Source of the DNA: Diadema setosum
Taxonomy: Eukaryota > Echinodermata > Echinoidea > Diadematoida > Diadematidae
Direction of reading: 5' to 3'
DNA length: 64,000 nt
NCBI RefSeq assembly: GCF_964275005.1
Contig: NC_092685.1
Coordinates: forward strand, 15,908,579-15,972,578
The translations under genes and the position numbers were made by a program. The notes under the pieces are model-generated. The model searched no databases. It was not told the DNA's origin and saw only the letters and a program-made list of their open reading frames with translations. Positions 11,101 through 21,970 of the stretch are shown piece after piece. Position 1 is the stretch's first letter. The number at the start of each line of letters is the position of its first letter.

Positions 11101-13905
11101 TCTTGTGGTACTCGGCGATCAGTGGCTCGTTTGACGTTTAACTGGAAATGAAATACAACAAATCTTCAAATTTTCCTCATAGTCATACAGGTGTAAAAGC
11201 TATCTTGAAAGTCACAGCCCTCTCACCAAGTCCTCAAAACTTCCACAATCTGTTCTTTCATTTGTTCATGCATTCATTAGTCTACAAACTGGGATGACAT
11301 TTTGAGCAAAAGCAAGCATCACTTTTTTGTTTAAGTGAGAACACTAAATATATTTCAGAAAATTCAAAGGAATACTTCTAATGCACATGTCACTTCTAAT
11401 ATGCGAATCATTCAGTTGAAGGTAGTCCCATTCTGATATCAGAAGCATTCTTTGACGAATTTGATTTACAACAAACAATAGAAATAGGGAATAAGATAGA
11501 TGCTTTGTCTGATATGAGTTCAAAATGCTAGTTTAGTTGGAAATAGTCATTATGGTCGACTTGACAGATGTGCTCAGCTATGAATCAGCTTCACATCCTC
11601 CTATCTTCTGGATCTCCGTTTGTTCATGTGAATATAGCTTATTGTGCATTTTAGAATATAAACCTTCACACATTTTTCTGACTAAGATTATTTCATGGAC
11701 GAGGTCAAACAATCATGCTGGTAAAACCCAGTAACAAATATACCAGGCTTTTCAGCATATACTGTATACAAAGGATGGTGCTACACACACAAAAACAACA
11801 ACAACGAAATGGAGGCATAAAAATCCACATACCACAACTTGCTTTTACATAAGAATAAAATGACCCATTGGTGCTTCAGACAAAAGCTGGTGCAAGCTGA
11901 ATGATTAAAAAGGCAGGCACAATAACTTTATGGGTGTTCAGGAGTTTGGTGAATCAACAGGCTCACTGAAGCAGTTGGATGGGAAAGGGGATACAGTGTA
12001 GGCACTGGATGGTACATGTGGCATTGCAGAGAATTGGAATATTTCGGTAATTCTAAACCACAATACATTGCCTGCACACTGATGCCTCCTTCACTGCTCT
12101 CTGTACAAACTTGTAGTCATTGCACACAAGAATCTTTCCATATTTCTGTATCAACATGTGCATAATTCGAAACTACAGGTCTAATCCTGCCTGATTAATG
12201 GCATATGACTGAGATTACAGTTAGTTTTTGTACTTCACAATCAGTATATCCAGACAGCCATTTGATGTATATTGGTATGTAAGTAATTTGTGTGAGTGGG
12301 ATAAAACACATAGCATCACTTCACAATTTTGGGTCACTTTTCACACCAGTCAGAGACGCAAACCCACATGAAATTAACAGTCATCTCCCAGTTGAAGAGT
12401 GGGAACAGAAATATATCCAGTATTTTCTCTAACTTCAACAACTCATATATTCACTTGCCGTCACCAGTCCATGGGCTACTTTTATCCATGAGCAAATTTA
12501 CTGTAAAACTAAAAATTTTGCTTGCATGAAACTTTCAAAAATTATTCAAGGAGTCAAGAGTCACGAAAGTAAAATGCTCATGAAATTTTTTTGTGTACTC
12601 AATGCACAGAATGCTGTACACCATCATGATTGGCAATTCACAAAAGTTTCATGCCGCAAAAAAGCTGCCCACTGCAATTCACAAAAGTTTCATGCCACGA
12701 TATTTCTTGTTTTACAGTAAATGGAGGTAATCAATGTTTTAAATGTAAATCATAAATAACTGAAGATGACAAATAATCTGTGAGTCTGCAAAAAGGAAGT
12801 CTGTTCATCACTGCAAAACCAGTAGATTTGTAATCCAAAAAATGTGCTTGGTATTTTATGTTTTCAGTTTAAATTAATGACAACTTAAAGGACTCACCTG
12901 AGCAACAAAACCATGTGACCCTTCAATGACCCTTGTTGGGAGGTTGCCAAGGAGATACCGGAAGAAACCTTTCTCTGCTGCTTCATCCCATCTTGACAGT
13001 AATTCTTTGTCAAACTAAAGAACATGAAGAAAATGAATTCAGATCAAACATGCAAGGCAAATTCCTGTAATTACTCTATTTGCCCTAAAAATGTATGGCT
13101 ACAATGTTCACATTTTCTCAGAGAACTCCTGTTTCAAAGAACTACATGTACAATTGTATGACCATAAATGGAACACTAAAATACACAGAGAGAAGCACAC
13201 AATACTTGGCCAGTATGCACCATGACCATCTAAGACCCTCTGTGATGCTGAAAAAGTAACAATTATCATCTTTAAAAGGCATCAGAGTCTCAAATAAATG
13301 ACTGACTGTCAACAGAAGTACAAGAAAACTTTCAAAACATGATAAATGTATCACTTCTGCACCAGGATGCACAGATGTGTATTGAGCATGAATACATATG
13401 GTGGTTTAAAAACTGACTTATCTGGTGTCTAAATACACATCAATGACTATGGGAAAAATCTCACTGGGGAAATCAAATTGGCATAGATTGGTCACATATC
13501 TCATTTCATTTGGCATTGCTGCCATAAGGATGCCACCACACACACAGATTTCTTAGTATTTTAATATGTATCCAGTACCAACTTCAGGGACTTATTCCAA
13601 GAGGCTTGACATTACAGCATTACATACTTTTGTTTTCAAACCTGGATAAATGAATATATTCAATTCATTTATCTATCTTCATCTTTTCCTTAATGGAGTC
13701 GCAGCAAAATACACTGTACATGCATTTTAAAAAATCATTACCATTTTCCTGGCTTGATAACCATAGACTGAGAGGAACAGTCCTTTAGCATTATACTGGC
13801 ATGACAGGAAAGCATACTCACTGTACTCCGCTCTTCTCTACTCTCTGCTTCAGGAGGGATGTGAGACACAAAGTCTTTGCTCGAGTATTTGAACACTGAG
13901 GCCAT
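1004..13905 (-). CDS. GDPGP1: GDP-D-glucose phosphorylase 1, complete, 10 exons
   Basis: Coding exons, 5' to 3' on the minus strand: 13905-13822, 13014-12898, 11141-11034, 10559-10356, 8862-8804, 8375-8273, 6323-6220, 3753-3608, 2694-2629, 1125-1004. All junctions are GT-AG and stay in frame, giving 370 aa (human about 385). The enzyme phosphorolyses GDP-glucose in the cytosol, thought to remove mis-made GDP-sugar. The protein begins MASVFKYSS. It shows the family block [14 protein letters not shown], then FNFNKVKP, then [17 protein letters not shown], then the HIT-like catalytic motif NHLHMHAYY in exon 6, and [10 protein letters not shown] near the C-terminus. Middle histidines of HxHxH carry the nucleotidyl intermediate in the GalT/HIT superfamily. 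An upstream in-frame ATG (MISVDMASV) exists, but the MASVF start gives a normal N-terminus. The region between VIR and DLFAM is shorter than in human. Identity is by remembered family sequence. Confidence 0.93.
1530..2526. mobile_element. TGACCT-rich element with ACGG tail, copy 1
   Basis: Non-coding element in GDPGP1 intron 9. It opens with CTAGATATATCGCTACGGCG and TATGCCTCCGCCATAATG, and ends with an (ACGG)n run followed by ATAATGCCTCCGG and CGGAGGCATAAAA, so the two ends carry TATGCCTCCGCC inverted. The body is four or so degenerate units of about 130 bp, each with clustered TGACCTTTGACC words and a GAGATATGGAGGAAAA motif. A longer relative lies at 4518-5853. No transposase frame is present. 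Class unknown; a non-autonomous DNA element is my guess. Confidence 0.65.
2695..3607. other. GDPGP1 intron 8, nothing recognised
   Basis: Intron between the exons ending at 3608 and starting at 2694. AT-rich unique-looking sequence with one short A run near 3410; no repeat ends, RNA gene or conserved frame seen. Confidence 0.4.
3776..4160. mobile_element. TTTCGCGAA-type MITE, family A (long copy)
   Basis: Ends are TACTGTAAAAC and GTTTTACAGTA, the outermost TA being a plausible target duplication as for Tc1/mariner-like MITEs. The body is palindromic and repeats phrases such as GCGTGCATTTTAATTTCGCGAA and CATGAAATTTTCGCGAATT. This copy is longer than the approximately 210 bp relatives because part of the arm is repeated. 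Its left end lies 23 bases from the acceptor of GDPGP1 exon 8 (exon starts 3753). Confidence 0.75.
4518..5853. mobile_element. TGACCT-rich element with ACGG tail, copy 2
   Basis: Longer relative of 1530-2526, in GDPGP1 intron 7. It opens with ACTAGAAATGTCGCTTTGGC and GGTATGCCTCCGCCATAATG, holds about seven degenerate 130-150 bp units with TGACCTTTGACC clusters, and ends with an interrupted ACGG run (about 5742-5805), ATAATGCCTCCGG and TGGCGGAGGCATAAAA. The extra length comes from tandem amplification of internal units, including one very recent duplication. Confidence 0.65.
5306..5612. repeat. Two-copy 152-bp tandem repeat inside the element
   Basis: The phrase CATGACCCAAACTTTCACCAG starts one unit near 5324 and recurs 152 bases on. 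The two units differ at only a few positions by eye (for example AGAGAATC against AGAGAGTC), far closer to each other than to the other units in the element, so this is a recent duplication. Confidence 0.8.
6753..7146. mobile_element. TTTCGCGAA-type MITE, family B
   Basis: Ends TACTGTATACGCTATAA and ATATAGCGAATACAGTA are inverted. Inside are AATTTTCGCGTAC, GCGAATTGCC, TTTTCGCGAGTGG and, on the other side, GACTCGCGAAATTCGCGAAA. Two shorter relatives lie at 50594-50838 and 59231-59462. GDPGP1 intron 6. Non-coding. Confidence 0.7.
7740..8040 (+). mobile_element. Relic of a LINE ORF2 C-terminus
   Basis: Plus-strand translation gives LPWKL, stop, [16 protein letters not shown] and, after one frame change, [20 protein letters not shown]. 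The pattern of LNRIRT-like block, CxCG, HIV and xxCPL is the cysteine-histidine region after the reverse transcriptase of many jockey/RTE-like non-LTR retrotransposons. At least one stop and one frameshift show it is dead. The rest of ORF2 is absent. Clade not assignable from this much. Confidence 0.55.
8103..8142. repeat. (GT)n microsatellite
   Basis: Twenty uninterrupted GT units in GDPGP1 intron 6, about 130 bases from the donor of exon 6. Confidence 0.95.
9043..9820. mobile_element. piggyBac-like non-autonomous element, TTAA-flanked
   Basis: TTAA at 9043-9046 and 9817-9820 flanks inverted ends TTAACCCTAACTAGGCCGG and CCGGCCTAGTTAGGGTTAA. A second inner inverted pair, GGGGGGGCCTCCCAGGCCCC and GGGGGGGCCTCGGAGGCC, follows each end. 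TTAA plus CCC/GGG termini fit the piggyBac superfamily. The 740 bp interior has no transposase frame. It sits in GDPGP1 intron 4. Confidence 0.8.
10560..12498. other. GDPGP1 introns 2 (part) and 3, nothing recognised apart from exon 3
   Basis: Apart from exon 3 (11034-11141) this is AT-rich intron sequence. I see no inverted termini, tandem arrays or conserved frames. Confidence 0.35.
12499..12719. mobile_element. TTTCGCGAA-type MITE, family A, old copy
   Basis: Ends TACTGTAAAAC and GTTTTACAGTA enclose a body in which most CG dinucleotides have become CA or TG (for example CACAAAAGTTTCATGCC in place of CGCGAAAATTTCATGCC). This pattern of CpG decay suggests an older, formerly methylated copy. 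GDPGP1 intron 2. Confidence 0.7.
13015..13821. other. GDPGP1 intron 1, nothing recognised
   Basis: Unremarkable intron between the first and second coding exons; donor ACA/GTGAGT at 13822 and acceptor TTCTTTAG at 13015. Confidence 0.5.
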
Positions 13906-14923
13906 ATCTACGGAGATCATATAGTGACAGAGAATGTGTACTTTATTATTCAAATTTCAACAGGAAAGAAAGCAAAACAAAATAATATCCCTTACTGAAG
14001 ACAAAAACATATTACATTTTACTCTGACAAATTACCAAAGTTACCAAATTTACCAAATCTGGTAAATTACCAAAGTTAATAAAATTCTAAGTCTGACTGC
14101 ATTACATAAGGAGTCACTCTGTTATCTTAAGAAATCTCACATACATGTATACCCGGCACCCACCCATACAACCTCACTACAATTTTCTCATTATATGAAA
14201 GGCTCAAATAATCCAGCAGTCTGAACATGACACTTAACTTGAATCCTGTTCCATACAATTCAACAGGCCTACACAAAGTTACACAGCAGAAGCTGTGCTA
14301 AGCTACTGTGTATCACATTTTGGTTAGAATATTGGTTGTATAACCCAGCAAAGAATAGTTAAACAACCTATCATGGATTCTTGGGGTATACAAATTACAA
14401 TGTTGTCATAGACCTAGGCAAGGGAATCTGGCAGGGTCTATTCATATGACCAACTTCAAACAAGTTGTTGCTCTAAACAGAAGAGAAATAGACAGAAAAA
14501 TCTGTCTGTCTGGAGGAGTTTTAAAACATTTTTTTTTTCTGGTCTAAAACACTAACTTGTTAGGAGCTGGTAGTGGAGGGGATTCGGTGGAGCCAGATGT
14601 AGTCTCCGCGGAATTATATCCCCAATAATAAATACAGACTGATCTTTCAGTCAAATATGACAAACATGATAACACTTTTAACTGACTCTTGAACTTCAAA
14701 TTCTATGCAGAACGTGGAACACGTTGCTTACTACTTTGATGATAACCAACTATTCTCTGCCCTTCATACATCCCGACTGAGTTATTCCCAGGTTCGCAGT
14801 GATACTTGTGTTGTACTCCAAATACTGTAAAGACATTCGACTAAGCAAGTTTTTCAACTTGAGAACAGACAACAGAACTAGTAGAAGGCACTAGTACAAC
14901 TTATTACAAAATGACAAAGAACA

Positions 14924-15241
14924 TACTGTAAAAGTGGTTTCATTCGCGTACAGATACTTTCGCGGTTTCCATTGGTGCTGACTTTTTTGTGTGTATTTGA
15001 ATTTGCAGTCAGCAAAATCTGTGTGTGTTGACCATCAATACCATCAATACCTGCAATGCGCAGAATTTTCGTGTGTGCGCAACAGCATTGTAACAAGCGG
15101 CGAGTTCAAAACATTTCCTTGCGTGGTTAATTTCGCGCGACTTTTCAAAACATTTACGCGTGATGTTAAATTCGCGGTTCAACCTCAAAACGTGAAAAGC
15201 GCGAAAATAAAACTACCGCAAAAGAAACCACTTGTACAGTA
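14924..15241. mobile_element. TTTCGCGAA-type MITE, family C
   Basis: Ends TACTGTAAAAGTGGTTT and AAACCACTTGTACAGTA are inverted. The interior has GCGCGAAAATAAAACTACCGC and TTTCGCGCG. A shorter relative with the same TACTGTAAAAGTGG end is at 20522-20734. Confidence 0.7.
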
Positions 15242-16443
15242 TGCAAACCTCCAAAGTGGTCAAATGTTTTCTCACAAGGCGACTCACTGAATGGAATAAT
15301 CTCCTGGATTAATAGAGCTCTATACCCGCTAAAAAATCTATACCTAGACATATGTACCGTTAGTGCACCAGTTTTCAACAGGACCCAGATTTCGACACCC
15401 AGGAGATAATTCTTATAAAATTTTATACTCAATACAAACGTCTGACTTCAGCAATCAACCAAGTTATCAATCACATTTCTAGTCTTATATAAACACCGTT
15501 TGTCACTTGTCATCATAATCCGACGGTAGAATATTTAGGAGAAAAGCAACACAGTGTCAGCAGAAATGTTAATGTCAGCCATTTTTAAGGGTTCAAAACA
15601 ATATGACGCATTTTGTATACATCGCCGTAAAATTAAATTCACCCGTGCCGGTTATCTTGCTTTAGTATCAGTTTGTTTGCCAAATCTTGATGTTTGATTT
15701 CATAATCGTCTTTAGTAATTTCATGGCTGAATTCGTGATAAATGAGCAAACTTGTAGAAAGAGTTGGCTTTGAGAATGTGGCACCAGATTTCGACATTCC
15801 CATATCAAGACACGTTATAGAGGAAACAACAAGTTCTTGCGCCGGTATGATTGCTAGTTTGCGTCCACAATGCAGTGTACGTGTACTGTACGCGCCATGT
15901 GATTTCTGTGTGATGCGCGCTGTGATTGTGTCGAAAAAAATGATGCTGGGTGTCGAAATCTGATGCCAGCGACGGCGTGACGGAAATCGCTTAAAAATTG
16001 AACGTGAGTGCATTCAACTGGGAATTCGGTTAAGGCATATTATTATTGGCCTTTGTAGCTCAACTTCATATCGAAATTCCGAGGTAAAACGGTGCAGTAT
16101 TGATGGTAAACAAGGAAATGTGCTAAAGTGTCGAAAACCGGTACCCTTACTGTATGTGGTAAACAGCGCATCACTCAACTCTTTCAAATCTAACTTGGAG
16201 AAAGCATGGAAGACAAAAAAGGACAAATTTATAACCCTGAGCATGCTGCAATTTTTATGCAAATGTTCTCAATAAACTGCATGCATGCACAGACAGCACA
16301 GAAAACGTAAAGCTTGTTATCACCGCATCCAGATGACGGAGTAGCAGAGCAGAGGGGCAAATAAGTTCTGTATAACTTTATTTGGATCCCCCTTTATTCA
16401 ACCTAATTACAATGCCTACAATTAAATGTACACTTGGCAAGAG

Positions 16444-16590
16444 TTCCTTTTGAGACAGCCACCCAAAAAGTGAGTGCGTGCATCCGCATCCGTGCGTATC
16501 GCAAGCAAGGTTAGGCTAGGTAGAGTTGTATAGATCTGCACTTATTTAGTACCTGTACTAGTGTGATTGGGGTGGCTGTCTCAAAAGGAA
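16444..16590. mobile_element. Short inverted-repeat element (147 bp)
   Basis: A perfect 21-bp terminal inverted repeat begins TTCCTTTTGAGACAGCCACC at 16444 and is mirrored by GGTGGCTGTCTCAAAAGGAA ending at 16590. The interior is unique. I see no clear target duplication. MITE-like; superfamily unknown. It lies about 570 bases upstream of the COX20 start. Confidence 0.6.
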
Positions 16591-17161
16591 GTCTTTCCGT
16601 ACACTCTCTATACCGGTAATTCATAGATTCTTATTCGAGCTCACTAACCTGTTACACTGCCTGTGCTGTGTAGGCAGTGGTACAACCTGTAGGGGATGCC
16701 GTAGTAGCGTGTACAGGCTGTACACGATTGTACAGTCGTAGCCTACGTGTATTGTGCACGAGTGGCTTTAGACCAGCAGTGTTCAACTTCAGTCTTCCTC
16801 TGTTCTGTCCAGTGCAAGGTGCAGGTCGAGCAACGGTCAGATCCTTACTTATTGCCTATCCTTTATCCTTGCTTGCAATAAGTGGCAGATTCAGGATAAA
16901 TAATTTATTTAAGTGAGGGAGCATCAGCACCATAAAAACCAACCTGCACAAACGTGACCCCGGGCTGGGCAAACGTACAGGTAGGGCCTACACTGTACTG
17001 TAGACCGGGCGGGCTACGTGGACGCAACGTGGAATTGTACCTAAACCTGGCGCCGGTACACTTCGCTTGGCGCATATGTTGTCATACACGCCGGTACCTT
17101 GAAGCTGTGGTTATGTAACTCACCCAGTTTGCGTAATCACAGATACTTGAGATAGATAGAC

Positions 17162-20100
17162 ATGATGGACTCAGACGATAGTAGTAAGGTAAATATGAAA
17201 ATTAATCACTGTTGATTCCGAAAACCTAGACATTTCGACCGCGTTGACCGTTGTAAATATCACAAGCTCGGCCCATAGCCCATCCACATCCCCGTCCCGT
17301 CCCGTGAGGTGATCCCTGTGCAATTTAATATCTCTTAGTCCCATATGCAGACTTTATTGTTAGCTGTATACGTATGTATCGTAGTAAGAACAGTTGTAAA
17401 TTAAGATATTATTACCAGACGGTCCTCACGCCACGGTCGCGGTTAGTTCTCTGTAACGAAGGCCGTAGCCGTAGTACGGGTAGGCCCTGTTGTTTCTGCT
17501 TACTGATGAGTATTAGCTTTACCTTTAAACACCTCTTTAAATACACATGCCATATTATGAATTTAAACATTTGTAGATGACCATCATCAATCATGACTGA
17601 GAATATGGTGAAATGTTCCAAATTATTACAAATTAAATTGATACAATCTTCGCATAGATCCCCACCATTGTGAGCTTATAAATAATAGCGTTTAACTTCA
17701 GTAGGGTCTACAGTAAGTAGACCCAGTCTATTTAGGGTCTCCTAGAATCTGTCGCTAATATCATTCAGTCATGGCCACAGGCACAGTGTTGTACGACCCC
17801 TGCCCTCCAATGCTCCATGTTGATGTAAAATAGTTTCTGAAGGGGCCTTTTATAGAGTTATTTCATGAGTAATTATAAGTTTAGCTACTCTATCCTTCCA
17901 GGTTCATCAGCTAATGAGCCAGAAAAAAAAAAGGCCTTCAGCGCAACTTCTGCTTCTGGGTTCATCAGCTATAACAAGCAAAAAAAAAAAAAAAAAAAGA
18001 GGGGCCCTTCAGTGCAAGTTCTGCTGCCACTTCTGGGTTTCTTCAGCTGACAAGCAAAAAAACAAACAAACAAACAAACAAAAAAACAAAACAAAACAAA
18101 AACAGCCTTGCCCGTGCTCACACTTCTAGGTTTCATCAGCTGACCAGAAAAGAATCACTCTGGTTCCTTCTATGTTTTTGTTTTTGTTTTTGTTTTTGTT
18201 TTTTTAGGTACCACTTTGTACTTCCAGGGTTAAAAAAAAAGTGGGGGGGGGGGGGCACAAACTTTTTACACCCTATGCATTCCTCTGTATTGTGCAAAAA
18301 TGTTGATGCCTATACATGTCAAGAGTTATTTGGTGATTTTCCTTCCTTTTTTTTTTTTTCAGAAGCCATTCGTGTCGCAGGTCAAGGAGCAGATCCAGGA
18401 GACACCATGCATGAGGACGGCATTCCTGTATGGCATCGGTGGAGGTCTGGGAGTTGGTTTAGCAACATTTCTCTTCACAAGTGAGCTTCATTGTTGTAGT
18501 ACTGTAACAAGAGTTTTTTGGTAAAATGAGTAGATGTCTTCCTGTTCTTTGTATAACTAGAACTGTTTCAAATGTTTTTGCCATTTTATGGGATTGCCAC
18601 TGTGTCCTGAAGTGCAGTACCAAAAATTCACATTGCAGATATTGAATAGATACATTGTATTGTGAATTTGATGTAAAACAGAAACTGATTTCCTGACCTT
18701 GTGCATTACAATTAGATATGTCTAATGCAAAGCAATTAAACATGTTAATCGATCCCCTTTTAAAATTGAGGTAAATTTGTGTGTCATTCAAGTCTCATTC
18801 TAAAATCAACATCTTATTAATATTTCTCCAGGTCGAGTGAAACGGTCAGCTGACATGGGAGTCTTCTCCTTGGTTGCAGTCACTCTTGGCTCATTGTAAG
18901 TCTTCGCATCTGTAATGTGCAATTACCCTTCAACAAATTACAGTCAGCCTTGCTTAAAGGACAAGTCCACCTTCATATACATGTGGATTGAGTGAAGGCA
19001 ACAATTTTAGTAGAGCACATCAGTGAAAGTTTAGGGAAAATCGGACAATCCGTTCAAAAGTTGTGAATGTTAAAAGTATCTGCGCAGTCACTGCTGGATG
19101 AGAAGACTACTACAGTGTATGATGTCACATGCGTACAATGATATAAGGAAAATAAAAAGAGAATGTCACAAAACTTTACTTTTTGAATAAAGTGCACATT
19201 TCTTCGACTTGTCACTGATGTATGTTATGGGTAATATTATTCCCCCTGCCTTCTGAAAGAGAGAAGTCGAGTGTTCTTTTGTTATGCAAGAAAGGTGAAA
19301 ATATGTTGAATTTTCTTTATTCTTTCTTTATATCGTTGTACACATGTGACATCACAAGCTATAGTAGTCTTCTCATCCAGCCATGACTGAGCAGAAACTT
19401 CAAAAATTCATAACTTTTGAACGGATTATCCGATTTTCCCCAAACTTTCACTGATGTGTTCTACTAATATAGCCGTATTCACTCAACTCACATGTATATG
19501 AAGGTGGACTTGTCCTTTAAGTCTACCTCACATAAGTCGAAGGTCTTTTCAAGTCCTCTTCTCTTTGTATTCTATTGATTTCAACCCCTCTAAGTCAAAT
19601 TTTCTCTAAGTCGAAGCTATTTTCTTCAGTCCAAATAGATCTGACCTAGGCAAGGTTGACTGTAGCTTGCCTCAATGACGGTGTATAATTTTTTAGACTG
19701 CCACAGGTGGTACACAATGTGGCTTAACATGCATCGGATAACAGTGCAGAGGACTTTTCTTTGGTGACAGTTACTGTTCACAAAGAAGAATTACATATGT
19801 ATGATGATTCCATGTGATGGGCATATCCTCCTCGGTGGTGCTCTAGCCAAGTATGAAATGGCTGGCAATACCTGATCTTGTGGGAGTTAGTTCTTGAACT
19901 GGCAACTTTCAGCTTGCAATCATTAAAAAAAAAAAAAAAAAAAAAGTCATGATTCTGTCTGTAGTGACATATATGATGTATTTTGTTGTTGCTGCTGTTG
20001 GACATATTCTGTCTCCATTGACATTTATCAGGTCATTTGGTTGTTGTTGCACGTAGTGTGTAGGTATTGTCAGATTTCAAGTTTTAGAAAGATGAAAGCA

Positions 20101-20491
20101 ACCATTCTTCCATGAAATTATTTTTAAATTTATGTTCTATTATGCAGTGTAGCGTATGTTTGTTTGAGTTTTTAAGGGTCTAACATTGGGGTTTGAGGGT
20201 CTTAACAAGTTAGAGAATACTTTATATATAAAATTTACATAATTTAGAAATTTCATGGAAAGTACAATGTATTCAAAGGCAGAAGATACCTAGATTTAAA
20301 CTCAAGTCATGTGCCACGTCTTCAAATTAAATGTAAATCCTTACACCAATGAGTTATGCGCCCTATCTCTTTTCTCCAGTACATACTGCAGATACAACAG
20401 AGCAAAAATGCTGATTAAGCAACGGCGCTTCCGTGAATTGCAAGGGCTGGAACCAAGAGAAGTCTCCAATAGCTTCAAGCCGGAAAGATGA
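17162..20491 (+). CDS. COX20: Cytochrome c oxidase assembly protein COX20, complete, 4 exons
   Basis: Coding exons 17162-17188, 18363-18480, 18832-18895 and 20380-20491, all GT-AG and in frame, 106 aa (human 118). COX20 (FAM36A) is a mitochondrial inner membrane protein that binds newly made COX2 and presents it to the SCO1/SCO2 copper chaperones during complex IV assembly. The protein begins MMDSDDSSKK. It has the conserved ETPCMRTAFLYG block, a first membrane segment around residues 30-48 (GIGGGLGVGLATFLF), a short loop TSRVKRSADMG matching human TSRIRRSCDVG, a second membrane segment around 58-70, then YCRYNRAK and a basic tail. A short acidic first exon of nine residues precedes the core. 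Identity is by remembered human sequence. Confidence 0.93.
17890..18160. repeat. Imperfect 70-75 bp tandem repeat with A-rich spacers
   Basis: In COX20 intron 1 the phrase CTTCTGGGTTCATCAGCT recurs four times with variants, each followed by an A-rich tract and a CCTTCAGTGCAAGTTCTGC-like block. The A tracts vary in length and one has become AAAC repeats. Confidence 0.7.
18939..19664. mobile_element. TACAGTCA-ended MITE interrupted by a TTAA element
   Basis: TACAGTCAGCCTTGCTTAA at the left and CTAGGCAAGGTTGACTGTA at the right are inverted ends of one element in COX20 intron 3. The interior left after removing 18954-19520 reads as repeated AAGTCGAAG phrases. TA at each end suggests Tc1/mariner-type insertion. 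Confidence 0.65.
18954..19520. mobile_element. TTAA-flanked palindromic element, nested
   Basis: TTAA at 18954-18957 and 19517-19520 flanks inverted ends AAAGGACAAGTCCACCTTC and GAAGGTGGACTTGTCCTTT. Subterminal sequence is also inverted: GTGAAAGTTTAGGGAAAATC against GATTTTCCCCAAACTTTCAC. It lies inside the element above and split it. A degraded relative is at 47545-48110. No coding capacity. Confidence 0.8.
19925..19945. repeat. A21 tract
   Basis: Uninterrupted A run in COX20 intron 3. The preceding sequence has no convincing RNA polymerase III boxes in the matching orientation, so I do not call a SINE. Confidence 0.7.
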
Positions 20492-20521
20492 TGAATAGCC
20501 TGTCTTGCATCATATTCAGAG

Positions 20522-20734
20522 TACTGTAAAAGTGGAAATTTTCGCGGTGTTGAAATTTTCGCGCATTTCGCGCAACCAGAAACTAGCGCGAAAATAAAAA
20601 CACGCGAATATTTTTGCTTGCCATACGTTCCTGTGCGTGATGTCTTGATTCCGCGGAATTAAAAACACGCGAAACTCTTCTGACCCGGCCTACCGCGAAA
20701 AATTAGTCACGCGAAAATATCCACTTTTACAGTA
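20522..20734. mobile_element. TTTCGCGAA-type MITE, family C, in COX20 3' flank
   Basis: Ends TACTGTAAAAGTGGAAATTT and AAATATCCACTTTTACAGTA with inner TTTTCGCGG and CCGCGAAAA. CG sites are largely intact, so it looks young. It begins 30 bases after the COX20 stop codon and so is very likely transcribed in the 3' untranslated region. Confidence 0.8.
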
Positions 20735-21970
20735 GTTTTCCATGTAACATGAGTATGAACTTCACAAATTCAGTATGAATAGACTGACTGGAAATACCCG
20801 ACACCTTACAAGCCAGTATAGTTTTATGCATTGAGAAGATCGTGTAACTATTAACTTGTTGAGTTGTATTATAGTATTATTGCAAAAGTTTATATAACAT
20901 AGCTATGCAGTGGAGCAGATGTGAAGCGAGTTGCTGATAGGAAAATGTAGCGTGGCTTAAAAATCGATCTGATGTACAGTGTAGTGGTTACCACATCAGC
21001 TGGTAATGTATTCAAACATTGCATCACTCCCATCGTGTTTGCTCGCAAAATACCAAAAGTGTGATATCTGCTGGAATTGTTTGAAGGACTTAAATGACTG
21101 GCATCAAAGCAGAGAGCTTCATTAACATATCTGCTGCAAAGTCGGGAGAAAGATATTTTACGACAGAGAATGTGAGGTTTGTGGCATATTGAGAACACGC
21201 ATTCGTCAAATCAGGAGTAAAACAAGGCGATGGCATACCAATTTATCACCAAGACAAGGACTCTCTCAATTCGGGTAGGCAGAGGAAGGTCATGTGTAAG
21301 ATGACATCTTCACAGTTTGATAGTTCTTTTTTCTATTGGTGATTGACTAATTCTTAGTTGACACACTGACACATGTACATGTACAGTGTGTAAAATGACA
21401 AATCTGTGTGCAAAAAACATAGTGACATCAATACTCTATATGGGAAAAGAGAGTTTGATGTAAAGGAATTTCAGACAAGATGAATGATGGTAAGGTGATT
21501 TTCACAGGAGAGTATGTTACCGAGTAAGGATAGATGAAATCTTACATCATGTAGCAGTATACATATTGTGTACCCTATGTTAATTTCTTGTGTTTGATCA
21601 CACCAGCGATTCGTATCAATATCGTATTTAGAAAAAAGTCATCACTCAGAAATCATGACTGTATCCACCTGCGCAAAGGAATTGCAAAAATATGTGGAAT
21701 TTCTGTTTAATATGTACATGTACATGTGTATTTCCTCTCCATTCTTGATCTTTACTCACATAAAGTGATAAATACACTTGTATAAGGTACAGTGTACGTG
21801 TATCAGCTGTCACTTTATTTTGGTGTGCAAGGAATATTAAGACATGCCATCCATGATATTCCTGCAACAGTTGGTATTTTCAGCCAACAAGAGGTGGCCT
21901 GTTTTCTCATTTTAGAACCCCTTAATTTTTTTAAATTAATGAGAATTACTTGCTGCTCATTGTATCGTGG
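20735..21970. other. COX20 3' flank, nothing recognised
   Basis: Probable 3' untranslated region and intergenic DNA. A 102-codon open frame on the minus strand (20890-21198) has no resemblance I know and is antisense to COX20's flank; I treat it as chance. Confidence 0.35.

Larger units (their letters stand above)
13906..17161. promoter_or_regulatory. Head-to-head intergenic region between GDPGP1 and COX20
   Basis: The GDPGP1 start (13905, minus) and COX20 start (17162, plus) face away from each other across 3.3 kb, so both promoters and 5' untranslated exons must lie here or nearby. No TATA box or CpG-rich block stands out enough to place a start site. Besides two repeats listed separately, 15600-16010 holds overlapping open frames on both strands that resemble nothing I know. 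Confidence 0.4.

Noticed and set aside
15639-16013. 124-codon minus-strand frame and overlapping 73-codon plus-strand frame
   Set aside because: No recognisable family, no splice-supported context, and nearby inverted words (GATTTCGACACCCAG and its complement) suggest repeat-derived sequence; left uncalled.
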